This document shows, piece by piece, positions 8,459 to 15,198 of a stretch of 21,098 bases of DNA (its first letter is position 1; every line of letters starts with the position of its first letter). The notes beneath the pieces are model-generated. The model searched no databases, was not told where the DNA came from, and saw only the letters and a program-made list of their open reading frames with translations. The stretch covers positions 1 to 21,098 of the forward strand of contig JAUNBO010000010.1 of the NCBI GenBank assembly GCA_030527065.1. Direction: 5' to 3'. The stretch comes from Bacillota bacterium (GTDB lineage Bacteria > Bacillota > Clostridia > Peptostreptococcales > Anaerovoracaceae). Both the position numbers and the translations under genes were made by a program.

Positions 8459-8920
8459 CTACAATTGACTTCTGATGGCAGTCATTTCTTTCACGATGTC
8501 CTCTACATCCAGCACCATTTCCATCATGCTGATCTGCTCTTCGTACACCGCTTCATCGATCTCCGCCTTCATTTCCGGCTCACAGATGTGGTACACTTCG
8601 AGTCCCAACGAGACTCCCGCCAACGGACCTGCATAGGTCGGGTCTCCCAGGGTGACGGTCTCCGCCGCAAGACCTGCGGCTTCTCCTTCCGACGCCCCGA
8701 GCAGTACGATCAGATTTTCCTTTCCATACTGCTCCGCAAATTCCTTGACCCTTCTCTGATTTTCCAGATCCATGGCTCCTGCTGCCGTTCAGACAAAGCA
8801 TTCCGTTGAAGAGAATACGACCTCCGCTCCTGCGGACTGGGCACATTCGGCTATGGCCGGACCCGGTATCCCGTCTCTGTCTCCGATGATGACTGCTTTC
8901 TTTCCCTGTAAAATGCTCAT
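8459..8920 (-). CDS. grdA: Glycine reductase selenoprotein A (GrdA), with in-frame UGA = Sec44
   Basis: A 153-residue selenoprotein, the small shuttle subunit that carries the carboxymethyl group from GrdB/E to GrdC/D and is re-reduced by thioredoxin. The frame opens at ATG 8920 (AGGAGGAGGAGC upstream), reads MSILQGKKAV, and meets TGA at 8791-8789 as codon 44. Translation resumes without a break as TAAGAMDLENQ and ends with TAG at 8459. The site reads CFVU (Cys41, Sec44), the known GrdA redox motif, and Sec44 is the family position. A naive gene finder would report only the part from 8773 down. A short stem GGC/GCC just after the UGA may be part of its SECIS, but it is weak by eye. Its 168-base leader contains overlapping TTGCA/TGCAA dyads. 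Confidence 0.97.
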
Positions 8921-9006
8921 GCTCCTCCTCCTTTCTTCCTTGATTGATGCCTATTTTTGCTTCGGCACAGGTGCGCCTCATGTGATACACTTTTCCGAAA
9001 GCGTTT

Positions 9007-9029
9007 CTGCAACAATTGCAGCTTTGCAA
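9007..9029 (-). promoter_or_regulatory. Overlapping dyads in the grdA leader
   Basis: On the minus strand TTGCA, TGCAA and TTGCA occur in that order. The first pair forms TTGCA-AAGC-TGCAA and the second forms CTGCAA-TTG-TTGCAG. Both use the same middle arm, so the two hairpins exclude each other. It may be an operator with three half-sites or an RNA switch; either is inference. No sigma-54 or strong sigma-A promoter was found in this leader. Confidence 0.35.
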
Positions 9030-9088
9030 TGCGCTTTTCATGTGTCTCCAGAATGGGGCCTCTCTGTTGCCCGTACTTAAAATGGTTC

Positions 9089-9406
9089 TTACAGATACTT
9101 CTGTATCATGGCCTCTACGGCTTCCGCAGTGGCGTCATCCTTCACCAATTCTTCTTTCTTCTCTCCATCCTGGTAGATGGCCACCACCGGCAGCCCCATG
9201 ATCTTCTGCCCGATGGCCAGGCGCCTGGCCTGGGTGGTGTTCAGCTTGCAGAATTTTATCTTCTCTCCATATTTCTCAGACAGGGCTTCCACATGGGGCA
9301 TCAGGGCCGCACAGGGCGCACAGCCGTCCCCGAAGAAATCCACCAGCACCGGCCCTTTCGCCTGCAGCACTTCTTCTTCAAAGGTATTCTTATCGCATAC
9401 TAACAT
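9089..9406 (-). CDS. trxA: Thioredoxin of the glycine reductase system, atypical GCAPC site
   Basis: A 105-residue cytoplasmic thioredoxin that passes electrons from TrxB to the selenoprotein. The fold is clear: VLVDFFGDGCAPC at 20-32 with redox Cys29 and Cys32, and the conserved cis-proline at Pro73 in GLPVVAIY. The usual WCGPC is replaced by GCAPC, losing the tryptophan and the first glycine. Thioredoxins linked to glycine reductase in other amino-acid fermenters also have non-classical sites, so this fits the role. It lies 60 bases after trxB and 168 bases before grdA. AGGAGG precedes the ATG at 9406. Confidence 0.96.
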   Translation of the reverse strand: MLVCDKNTFEEEVLQAKGPVLVDFFGDGCAPCAALMPHVEALSEKYGEKIKFCKLNTTQARRLAIGQKIMGLPVVAIYQDGEKKEELVKDDATAEAVEAMIQKYL

Positions 9407-9466
9407 CTTTCTTTTCCTCCTTCTCCCGGGGCCTTCCTTCCGGCTCTCCCCACTTTTTTTCTACGC

Positions 9467-10408
9467 TTATTCCTGTTCTTCTATATATTTTCCCGCCTGC
9501 ACCGCCGCTATGGCCCCGTCGGCTGCCGCTGTCACCACCTGGCGCAGGCTCTTCACACGGATGTCTCCCGCCGCATATACCCCCGGTACGCTGGTCCGCA
9601 TATCGTCGTCGGTCCGGATATATCCTCTCTCCATTTCCAGCTGTCCTGCAAAGACCTCCGAATTGGGTCTGAAGCCGATGAATACGAACACTCCGAAGGT
9701 CCCGTCCTCCTCGTCGGCGTGGATCTCCGTCCGCTCTCCGGTCTTGACATTTTCCACCACCATGCTTTCCAGCAGGCCGTCACCTTTCAGCTCCTTCACC
9801 ACGCTGTCCCACAGGAAGGCCATCTTCGGGTTCTTGAAGGCTTTTTCCTGAATGGACTTGGCCGCCCTCAGCTCGTTCCGTCTGTGGATCACGGTCACCT
9901 TCCTCGCAAACCGGGTCAGGTACATGGCCTCTTCCACTGCGGCGTCTCCGCCTCCCACCACATAGACTTCCAGCTCTTCGAAGAACGCTCCGTCGCAGGT
10001 GGCACAGTAGCTGACTCCCTTTCCGGTGAATTCCTTCTCTCCCGGGCAGCCGATCAGCTGCGGAGAGGCGCCGGTGGCGATGATCACCGTCTTTGCCTGA
10101 TAGCTCTCCTTCCGGCAGCGGATGGTCTTCAAAGCTCCGTCCAGCTCCAGGGACTCCACCTTATCCAGGACCTTTTCCGCTCCGAACCTGGCCGCCTGCT
10201 TGCTCATCCGATCGATCAGCGTCGGCCCCGACTCTTCCTCCAGGCTCCCCGGATAATTCTCGATCTCCGCCGTCTGCACGATCTGGCCCCCGTCCTTTTC
10301 CTGCTCTATGATCAAAGTCCTCAACCGGGCACGGCCTGCATAAAGTCCCGCTGTCAGCCCCGCTGGGCCCGCTCCCAAAATCACCACATCATACACTGTT
10401 CCGTTCAT
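9467..10408 (-). CDS. trxB: Thioredoxin reductase (NADPH-type)
   Basis: A 313-residue flavoprotein that reduces TrxA. Motifs in order: FAD-binding GAGPAG (12-17), redox CATC (135-138), NAD(P)H-binding GGGDAA (152-157), HRRNELR (175-181, the NADPH 2'-phosphate pocket) and a C-terminal AAGD FAD motif. The intact HRR motif argues for NADPH rather than a ferredoxin-dependent type. The start ATG at 10408 has GGAG upstream. A 225-base gap separates it from the upstream ykvI-like gene and contains a good sigma-54 promoter (10568-10582), so trxB-trxA-grdA-grdC-grdD can be its own transcription unit. Confidence 0.97.
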   Translation of the reverse strand: MNGTVYDVVILGAGPAGLTAGLYAGRARLRTLIIEQEKDGGQIVQTAEIENYPGSLEEESGPTLIDRMSKQAARFGAEKVLDKVESLELDGALKTIRCRKESYQAKTVIIATGASPQLIGCPGEKEFTGKGVSYCATCDGAFFEELEVYVVGGGDAAVEEAMYLTRFARKVTVIHRRNELRAAKSIQEKAFKNPKMAFLWDSVVKELKGDGLLESMVVENVKTGERTEIHADEEDGTFGVFVFIGFRPNSEVFAGQLEMERGYIRTDDDMRTSVPGVYAAGDIRVKSLRQVVTAAADGAIAAVQAGKYIEEQE

Positions 10409-10567
10409 GGGTACTCCTTCTCCCTGTTGGGGTATTCCGAGGTCTATCGGTTTTCAATCACGATCACAAATCATTCGAGTTAAAAAATCAAGATTATTCT
10501 ACTTTTTCACATCGGTCCGACCCTCTCTTTTTTCTTTTCTTCCTTCCTCTTTTGTGTCTTTGTCAAA

Positions 10568-10582
10568 GCAATGTTCATGCCA
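10568..10582 (-). promoter_or_regulatory. Predicted sigma-54 (-24/-12) promoter before trxB
   Basis: The minus strand reads TGGCAT-GAACA-TTGC followed by T: GG and GC are at the required spacing, with one departure (T for C) from TGGCAC-N5-TTGC. It lies about 160 bases before the trxB start, in a T/C-rich gap. A sigma-54 activator gene is in the same locus (15199-16188). A copy of the better-matched promoter before grdX uses the same spacing. Confidence 0.7.
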
Positions 10583-10633
10583 ATCCGAAGCGCATATCGG
10601 GAAAAGAAATGAAAAGCGCCGTTATCTACAAGG

Positions 10634-11737
10634 TCAGGCCTGCTGCTTCCGCCGCTCTCTGACCCTGCAGATCCCCTTCCAGATCATAAAGACGATAAGC
10701 AGTATCCCCACATAGCCGTTGATCACATAGATGATGTTCACCAGCCGGTTGAAGGGCAGCGCCAGGCCGATGAAGCCGCCGGCAATGGCCAGGATGATGG
10801 TGACTATGACAAAGCTCTTGCTCTTCTCCACCGTAAACCGGGAGGACGCCTGCCACAGCAGAGGCACGGCGGTGGTATAGATCCCCGCTATGATGATGAC
10901 GGAAAAGATTGTTGCAAAGCCCGGGTGGATCATTACGGCAATGACCAGAGAAGGGACCTGGGTCCCCGCCACATCGGCCACATAGGCCAGGAATCCCAAC
11001 ATCAGCACTAGACAGCCAAAGCTGAATCCCAAAGTACCCAGGAGAGACCCCAGAGTGGCTTCCCTCTCGCTGTTGGCGCTTTTCCCCATGGCTGCCAGAA
11101 ACGCTGCCAGCCAGAGCATACAGAAGCCAACATAGGAGCTGGCTGAGATGAACCAGTTGCTTCCGGCCTGCATCACCTCTACACGGCCTTCCTCTATCAG
11201 CCTGGCCCCTTCGGCGATGCCGGAGAAGTTGGAAAGCACCGCATACAATCCGATGCCCACGGCAATGAGCACTATGATGGGCCCTATCCGCCCTATGATA
11301 TCCACTATCCTGCCCAGCCCGCAGATGACCGTACTGCCGGCCAGGACCACGATCAGTATGCCGCCCACATAGGTGGGAAGGCCGTAATGCTGATTCAGGG
11401 TGGCGCCGGCGCCGCCTATCATCACCACATAGGACATGAACACGAAAGCGATGGTGAAGAAGTCGTAAAAAGCGCCGATGTATTTCCCACAATAATACTG
11501 GAATATCTCGCTGCCCTTGGAAAACTGTTCCCGGTAGCCCGTGACGATAAAATCCCTGGAAACATAGATGAACAAGATGAACATGACCAGAATGGTCAGC
11601 AGGCCCTGGTATCCGTAGGATGTAAAGTATTGCAGAATTTCCTGGCCTGTGGCAAAGCCGGAGCCGATGAGAAAAGCGATGAAAGCTCCCGCAAATTTAA
11701 ATACATTTCCCCATTTTACAATTTGTTTTTCCTGCAT
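10634..11737 (-). CDS. YkvI-family membrane transporter, probable amino acid carrier
   Basis: A 367-residue polytopic membrane protein with roughly ten hydrophobic segments. It begins with VFKFAGAFIAFLIGSGFATGQEILQYF, the pattern of YkvI-family (COG3949-like) proteins in the APC/LeuT-fold superfamily; the broken first helix GSGFATGQE is the likely ion and substrate site. Specificity is not known for the family. Its place between grdB and trxB, inside the glycine reductase locus, suggests uptake of glycine or a related compound (inference). ATG 11737 has GAGAGGT upstream. A strong terminator-like hairpin separates it from grdB, so its expression may be lower than that of grdXEB. The basic tail RVRERRKQQ is expected to lie inside. 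Confidence 0.88.
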   Translation of the reverse strand: MQEKQIVKWGNVFKFAGAFIAFLIGSGFATGQEILQYFTSYGYQGLLTILVMFILFIYVSRDFIVTGYREQFSKGSEIFQYYCGKYIGAFYDFFTIAFVFMSYVVMIGGAGATLNQHYGLPTYVGGILIVVLAGSTVICGLGRIVDIIGRIGPIIVLIAVGIGLYAVLSNFSGIAEGARLIEEGRVEVMQAGSNWFISASSYVGFCMLWLAAFLAAMGKSANSEREATLGSLLGTLGFSFGCLVLMLGFLAYVADVAGTQVPSLVIAVMIHPGFATIFSVIIIAGIYTTAVPLLWQASSRFTVEKSKSFVIVTIILAIAGGFIGLALPFNRLVNIIYVINGYVGILLIVFMIWKGICRVRERRKQQA

Positions 11738-11805
11738 GGTATACCTCTCTTTTCTGACAGGGATCGCCTCTGCAAGCCGCCAAAGGATATGACCGGCAGC
11801 CTTAC

Positions 11806-11849
11806 AAAAAGGCGGGACGGAACGGGAAGAAAAGCCGTCCCGTCCTGCC
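11806..11849 (-). terminator. Rho-independent terminator after grdB
   Basis: On the minus strand GGCAGGACGGGACGG (11849-11835) pairs with CCGTTCCGTCCCGCC (11825-11811): 15 positions with one mismatch and one G-U pair, followed by TTTTT (11810-11806). It begins 24 bases after the grdB stop. It would end or reduce transcription of grdX-grdE-grdB before the transporter gene. Confidence 0.85.
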
Positions 11850-11873
11850 GTCGGAGCTGTCGCTCAGAATCGT

Positions 11874-13181
11874 TTACTCAAAGACTGTCTGACCGTCCAC
11901 TTCGGTCTGAAGGGCCGCCAGGGCCTTTTTCACCAGCTTCATTCTCACTTTATAGCTGCCTTCCTCGCCCAATGTGGGATTTCCCAGAGGATAGGGGATG
12001 CCGGTGGCCGGTACGATGCGGTTGGCCCCTATGGTCAGGGAGATGGGAACCACCGTGCATACATGCACCACAGGGATGCCTGCTCTTTCGATTTCTTTTA
12101 CCATCGTTGCACCGCAACGAGTGCAGGTTCCTCAGGTAGAGGTGAGGATGACGGCGCTTATGCCATCGTCCAGGAGCTTTTTGCTGAAGGATTCGCCGAA
12201 CCTTTTGGCATTGCCAATGGAGGTGCCGGTGCCGGTGGTGGTTATGAAATAGTTCGCCACCTCTCCGATCTCGCCGGCTTTTTCCAGCTCCCGCAGCGCA
12301 TCCAGGGGAACTACCAGATTGGGGTTTTCCAATACAAAGGCTCTGTCGTAGCCTCCGTGAATGGTCATGAAGTCGTCCTTGCTCATGCGCTCCATGCCCT
12401 CCACGCTGTATACTCCGTATTTGGTGGCACTGGAGGATTCGATCCTGTCGGGATTGCCCTGGGGAACGATGCCGCCGGAGGTCACCACGGCCACCTTGGC
12501 ATGCTTCATGTCCTTCACCGCCGGATTGGGGGCCACTCTGTCAAACTTGGGCATGGGGTATTCGGTCACAAAGGGTTCCCCCGCCATCTTCTTGAGCAGC
12601 ATTTCCACCGCTCTGGCCGAGCCTCTTTCTTCTGCGAAGTAATTGACCCGGATGCCTCTTTCAATGTAGCCCTCTTCGGCAGGCGACAGGATTTCTTCAC
12701 CCTTGACCATTTTTTTCGCCAGAGCCGCCAGCTTCGGCATGGATTTCCTCATATCGGCGGCGGAATCTCCCGTCAGGATGATGTGGATGTCCTTCTTGAA
12801 CATGTCGGCGCCGGGATTTTCCAGATACATGCCCGTCACCACGGGAATGCCCAGCTTTTCTTCCACCGCCCTGGCGATGGTCCCGCAGGCCACGCCGTAC
12901 CGGCCTGCATTGAAAGCTGGTCCCGCCACAAACACTGCCGGATCATACTTCCGTATCATTTCTATCAGCTCATCGGTAGCCTTTTCCAGGTTTTCCCCGA
13001 AATAGCTGTCGCCGCAGATGGCGGTGGCCACCACTTCATATTCGTCTCCTAGGGCGGCCTGCAGGGCCATGCCCGGTCCGACAGTGCCGGGACGGATCTC
13101 CGGCGGGATGTCCGCCTTCTCCTCGCCGCCAATTCCTGCAAAGAAGTTGTTTATATAGTGAACTACTTTTATCTTTTCCAT
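11874..13181 (-). CDS. grdB: Glycine reductase component B gamma subunit (GrdB), in-frame UGA = Sec350
   Basis: A 435-residue selenoprotein, the substrate-activating subunit of protein B that cleaves the C-N bond of glycine together with the pyruvoyl subunits from GrdE. The frame starts at ATG 13181 with GGGAGGTG upstream, meets TGA at 12134-12132 as codon 350, and continues in frame as GTCTRCGATMVKEIERAG to TAA at 11874. The Sec site is UGTC, and position 350 is where known GrdB proteins carry Sec. A hairpin matching a bacterial SECIS starts 11 bases after the UGA. The sequence around Sec and the presence of grdX favour the glycine-specific GrdB over GrdF (sarcosine) or GrdH (betaine), but this needs a tree. 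It follows grdE by 12 bases. Confidence 0.97.
12104..12120 (-). other. SECIS-like hairpin in grdB
   Basis: TCGTTGC-GGT-GCAACGA is a perfect 7-bp stem with a GGU apical loop. The loop begins 18 bases after the UGA (12134-12132), the spacing seen in the E. coli fdhF SECIS, whose loop also contains GGU. This is the element SelB should bind to insert selenocysteine. Confidence 0.75.
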
Positions 13182-13193
13182 GTCCGCACCTCC

Positions 13194-14480
13194 CTAATAG
13201 CCTCTGGCCGCCAGCCGGTTGAATCCGTTGGCGATGGTAGAGGCGATGATGATCTGAAGCTCCGCTTCAATGCTCCCGTCGGGCCTCAGGCTTCCTTCGT
13301 ATCCGCCTATCATGGTCTCTATGAAATCCAGGGTCCCTATGATTTTTTCCATGGGGGGGAACTCAATGATGAGATTTCCCTGCCCGCAGGAAACCAGGGC
13401 GTCCGCTTCCTCCACGGCGTCGGCCAGGGATTGGGATTTCCCGTCTCTGCCGGGGAATTCGTCGGTGATCAGCACCACCTTTACCCCCTTCTGGCTGACC
13501 TTTTTGCAGTTCATCATCAGATCCGTATCCGGGTTTCCGTAACCCTCCTCTGTGATCAGAACGCCGTCCAGGCCCATATATTCCGCCAGCTTGGCCACCA
13601 TGTCCGAGGAACGCTCCTTATCCGCCAGGAATACGTTCTCGTTGGTGAGGATGACGCCCACAAAATTCAGGTCCTTGCCGTGGCGCTTATACAGATCCAC
13701 TATGACCGGGTTGTTCTGATGATGATAGGTGGTCACCTTGTCACAGGGAGCCACGCAGTTGCCGCTGATGATGGCCCCATCCATGATCTCCGTGGGATAC
13801 ATGATGGTGGGGATGAACTGCTTGGCGTCCACTCCGTAATAATACGTATCGTGGAGAAGACCTTGAGATTGAAGCATATGGATATAGCCCACCTTGGGGA
13901 GATCCGGGTATTCCTTTATCTGCTCCAGCAGAGGCTTGGTCTCATAGACCACCACTTCATCCGGCTCCACATTTCTGCCCGCTTCCCCTACATAGGCGGC
14001 GATCTTCAGGCCCGCTTCCCGGCCTGCGGCTTCGTAATCGTGAGTTTCCAGGCCTTCCTTCGGCTCTATCACCACGCACACATTATAGGTTTCGGAAAAA
14101 GGCGTATACTTGGCGGCGGGACCGGACATATCGATGACGCCCTCCTGAAAGCCCACGATCCTCCCGCAGGTGATTACCGTGGCGCCTACCAGGGCATGGG
14201 TCCTTCCGCTCCCCACTTCCTGTACCTTATTGACGAACCCGGGAAACATCCCGCCGCTCCCGGATACCTTTACCCGGGGCTCCAGCACATCCTTTACCGG
14301 GGCGATCCTTACGGATTCTCCCGGTCTCGCCAACTCCACCTTGGCGCTGATGATCCGCTCGTCCCCCAGAACCTTCTTCACGATCTCTTCGCTGTTGATG
14401 TAGAGAACGTGATCTTCCACCCTGGTCTCGCTGCCGAACTGTACGTCTCTGATTTTGATCTTACCCAACTCTAATTTCAA
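13194..14480 (-). CDS. grdE: Glycine reductase component B proprotein, alpha/beta subunits (GrdE)
   Basis: A 428-residue proprotein of protein B. It is cleaved between Asn241 and Cys242 in SGNCVAPCDK; Cys242 becomes the pyruvoyl group that forms a Schiff base with glycine. Position 242 is exactly that reported for this family. The two products are the beta (residues 1-241) and alpha (242-428) subunits. The start codon is TTG at 14480, supported by AGGAGGTG just upstream and by the alignment of MKLELGKIKIRDV to family N termini; no ATG fits. It lies 45 bases after grdX and 12 bases before grdB. Confidence 0.96.
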   Translation of the reverse strand: MKLELGKIKIRDVQFGSETRVEDHVLYINSEEIVKKVLGDERIISAKVELARPGESVRIAPVKDVLEPRVKVSGSGGMFPGFVNKVQEVGSGRTHALVGATVITCGRIVGFQEGVIDMSGPAAKYTPFSETYNVCVVIEPKEGLETHDYEAAGREAGLKIAAYVGEAGRNVEPDEVVVYETKPLLEQIKEYPDLPKVGYIHMLQSQGLLHDTYYYGVDAKQFIPTIMYPTEIMDGAIISGNCVAPCDKVTTYHHQNNPVIVDLYKRHGKDLNFVGVILTNENVFLADKERSSDMVAKLAEYMGLDGVLITEEGYGNPDTDLMMNCKKVSQKGVKVVLITDEFPGRDGKSQSLADAVEEADALVSCGQGNLIIEFPPMEKIIGTLDFIETMIGGYEGSLRPDGSIEAELQIIIASTIANGFNRLAARGY

Positions 14481-14525
14481 AATGACACCTCCTCGCTTTA
14501 CCGCGCATAACTTATCCTGCTGCTT

Positions 14526-14927
14526 CTATCCTCTTAAAGGTTCCCCTTCCAGCATTCTCTTCACGAGAGACAGGTCCACCGTCTTAAAATCCTCCCGGAT
14601 ATGCTCCGGCCAGGGCGGCAGGCCCTTCTGGCTCAGGAATTTTTCCGCCCCCTCTATGCTGTTTTCAATCAGATGCACGCTTTCCAGCCAGTCCTGGCCT
14701 TCAGACCTCTGTGCGTCTAAAACGATGGTCTTGAAAGGGGTCTGGTTTGGCTTCAGGCTCCCGGCCATGGGATGGTTCAAAAGCCGGCAGCCCTGATGAA
14801 TGCAGTCTCTCGCCGCCTTCAGGACCTCCAGATATGTCCCGCCGTCCAGAAAGCGGCATTCCACCTGATCCGGACAGCGATTCCTGACCTTGTCATTGTT
14901 GGTGACGATCAAGGGCTTTGTTTTCAT
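14526..14927 (-). CDS. grdX: GrdX family protein
   Basis: A 133-residue soluble protein of unknown function, usually the first gene of clostridial glycine reductase operons. Features of the family seen here: PLIVTNNDKV at the start, GGTYLEVLKAARDCIHQG, HPMAGSLKPNQTP and a Leu-rich C terminus. I chose ATG 14927 with GGGAGGA 4-5 bases upstream over an in-frame TTG at 14945. The nearest upstream element is a strong sigma-54 promoter about 57 bases before this start. One idea, only inference: as a universal partner of unknown role it might control the sensorless activator encoded divergently. Confidence 0.93.
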   Translation of the reverse strand: MKTKPLIVTNNDKVRNRCPDQVECRFLDGGTYLEVLKAARDCIHQGCRLLNHPMAGSLKPNQTPFKTIVLDAQRSEGQDWLESVHLIENSIEGAEKFLSQKGLPPWPEHIREDFKTVDLSLVKRMLEGEPLRG

Positions 14928-14983
14928 CTTTCCTCCCGCCTCCAAAGGTTTTTACTCTTGCAGCTTCTCTGCCATCGTAAAAC

Positions 14984-14998
14984 GCAATACCTGTGCCA
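14984..14998 (-). promoter_or_regulatory. Predicted sigma-54 (-24/-12) promoter of grdX-grdE-grdB
   Basis: The minus strand reads TGGCAC-AGGTA-TTGC, a full match to the -24/-12 consensus with correct spacing. The transcript would start near 14972, giving a 45-base leader before grdX. A sigma-54 activator is encoded divergently, starting at 15199. Confidence 0.88.
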
Positions 14999-15038
14999 AA
15001 AACCATCGATTTTGCCCATGGCTTTCAGTCCTCCTTAT

Positions 15039-15080
15039 TTTTCAACAAAAAGCAGGTTTTTTATTCCTCTCTTTTCAACA
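15039..15080. promoter_or_regulatory. Candidate upstream activator sites (two TTTTCAACA copies)
   Basis: TTTTCAACA occurs at 15039-15047 and 15072-15080, 33 bases apart (about three helical turns). They lie about 40 and 75 bases upstream of the -24 box at 14998, a reasonable place for enhancer-binding protein sites. The motif is short and AT-rich, so the claim is tentative. Confidence 0.4.
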
Positions 15081-15121
15081 GCCCTCCCCATGTTCATGCT
15101 GAATTCTCTTTCAAAAATAGA

Positions 15122-15163
15122 GAAATAAATTGCTTGACAAGGAAATAAATTTCACGATAAAAT
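15122..15163 (+). promoter_or_regulatory. Predicted promoter of the sigma-54 activator gene with a 20-bp-spaced direct repeat
   Basis: TTGACA (15134-15139) and TAAAAT (15158-15163) are 18 bases apart, a good sigma-A promoter. GAAATAAATT occurs at 15122-15131 and again at 15142-15151, exactly 20 bases apart, on both sides of the -35 box. This suggests binding of a dimer or two protomers on one face of the DNA, perhaps autoregulation. The rest of the 271-base gap 14928-15198 contains the elements listed separately. Confidence 0.6.
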
Positions 15164-15198
15164 AGAGCCAACCTAAAAGGAAATCAGGAGGTGCGGCC

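Noticed and set aside
8459..8773. Separate short gene starting MDLENQ
   Set aside because: It is the part of grdA after the selenocysteine UGA, not an independent gene.
8921..9088. Glycine riboswitch in the grdA leader
   Set aside because: The leader has a short CCGAAGC stretch and GGAGA, but not the full conserved core of a glycine aptamer or its tandem arrangement. The other gaps in the locus also lack it by eye. A covariance-model search would settle this.
11760..11800. Sigma-54 promoter before the ykvI-like gene (TGGCGG..TTGC)
   Set aside because: GG and GC are 8 instead of 12 bases apart in register, so it does not fit the -24/-12 spacing.
11874..12104. Separate short gene starting MVKEIERAG
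   Set aside because: It is the C-terminal part of grdB after the selenocysteine UGA.
13158..14474. Long plus-strand open frame opposite grdE
   Set aside because: Antisense shadow of a firmly identified gene, with low-complexity His/Gly-rich translation.
14945..14945. TTG start for grdX
   Set aside because: The ATG at 14927 has a better placed GGGAGGA and fits the family N terminus.
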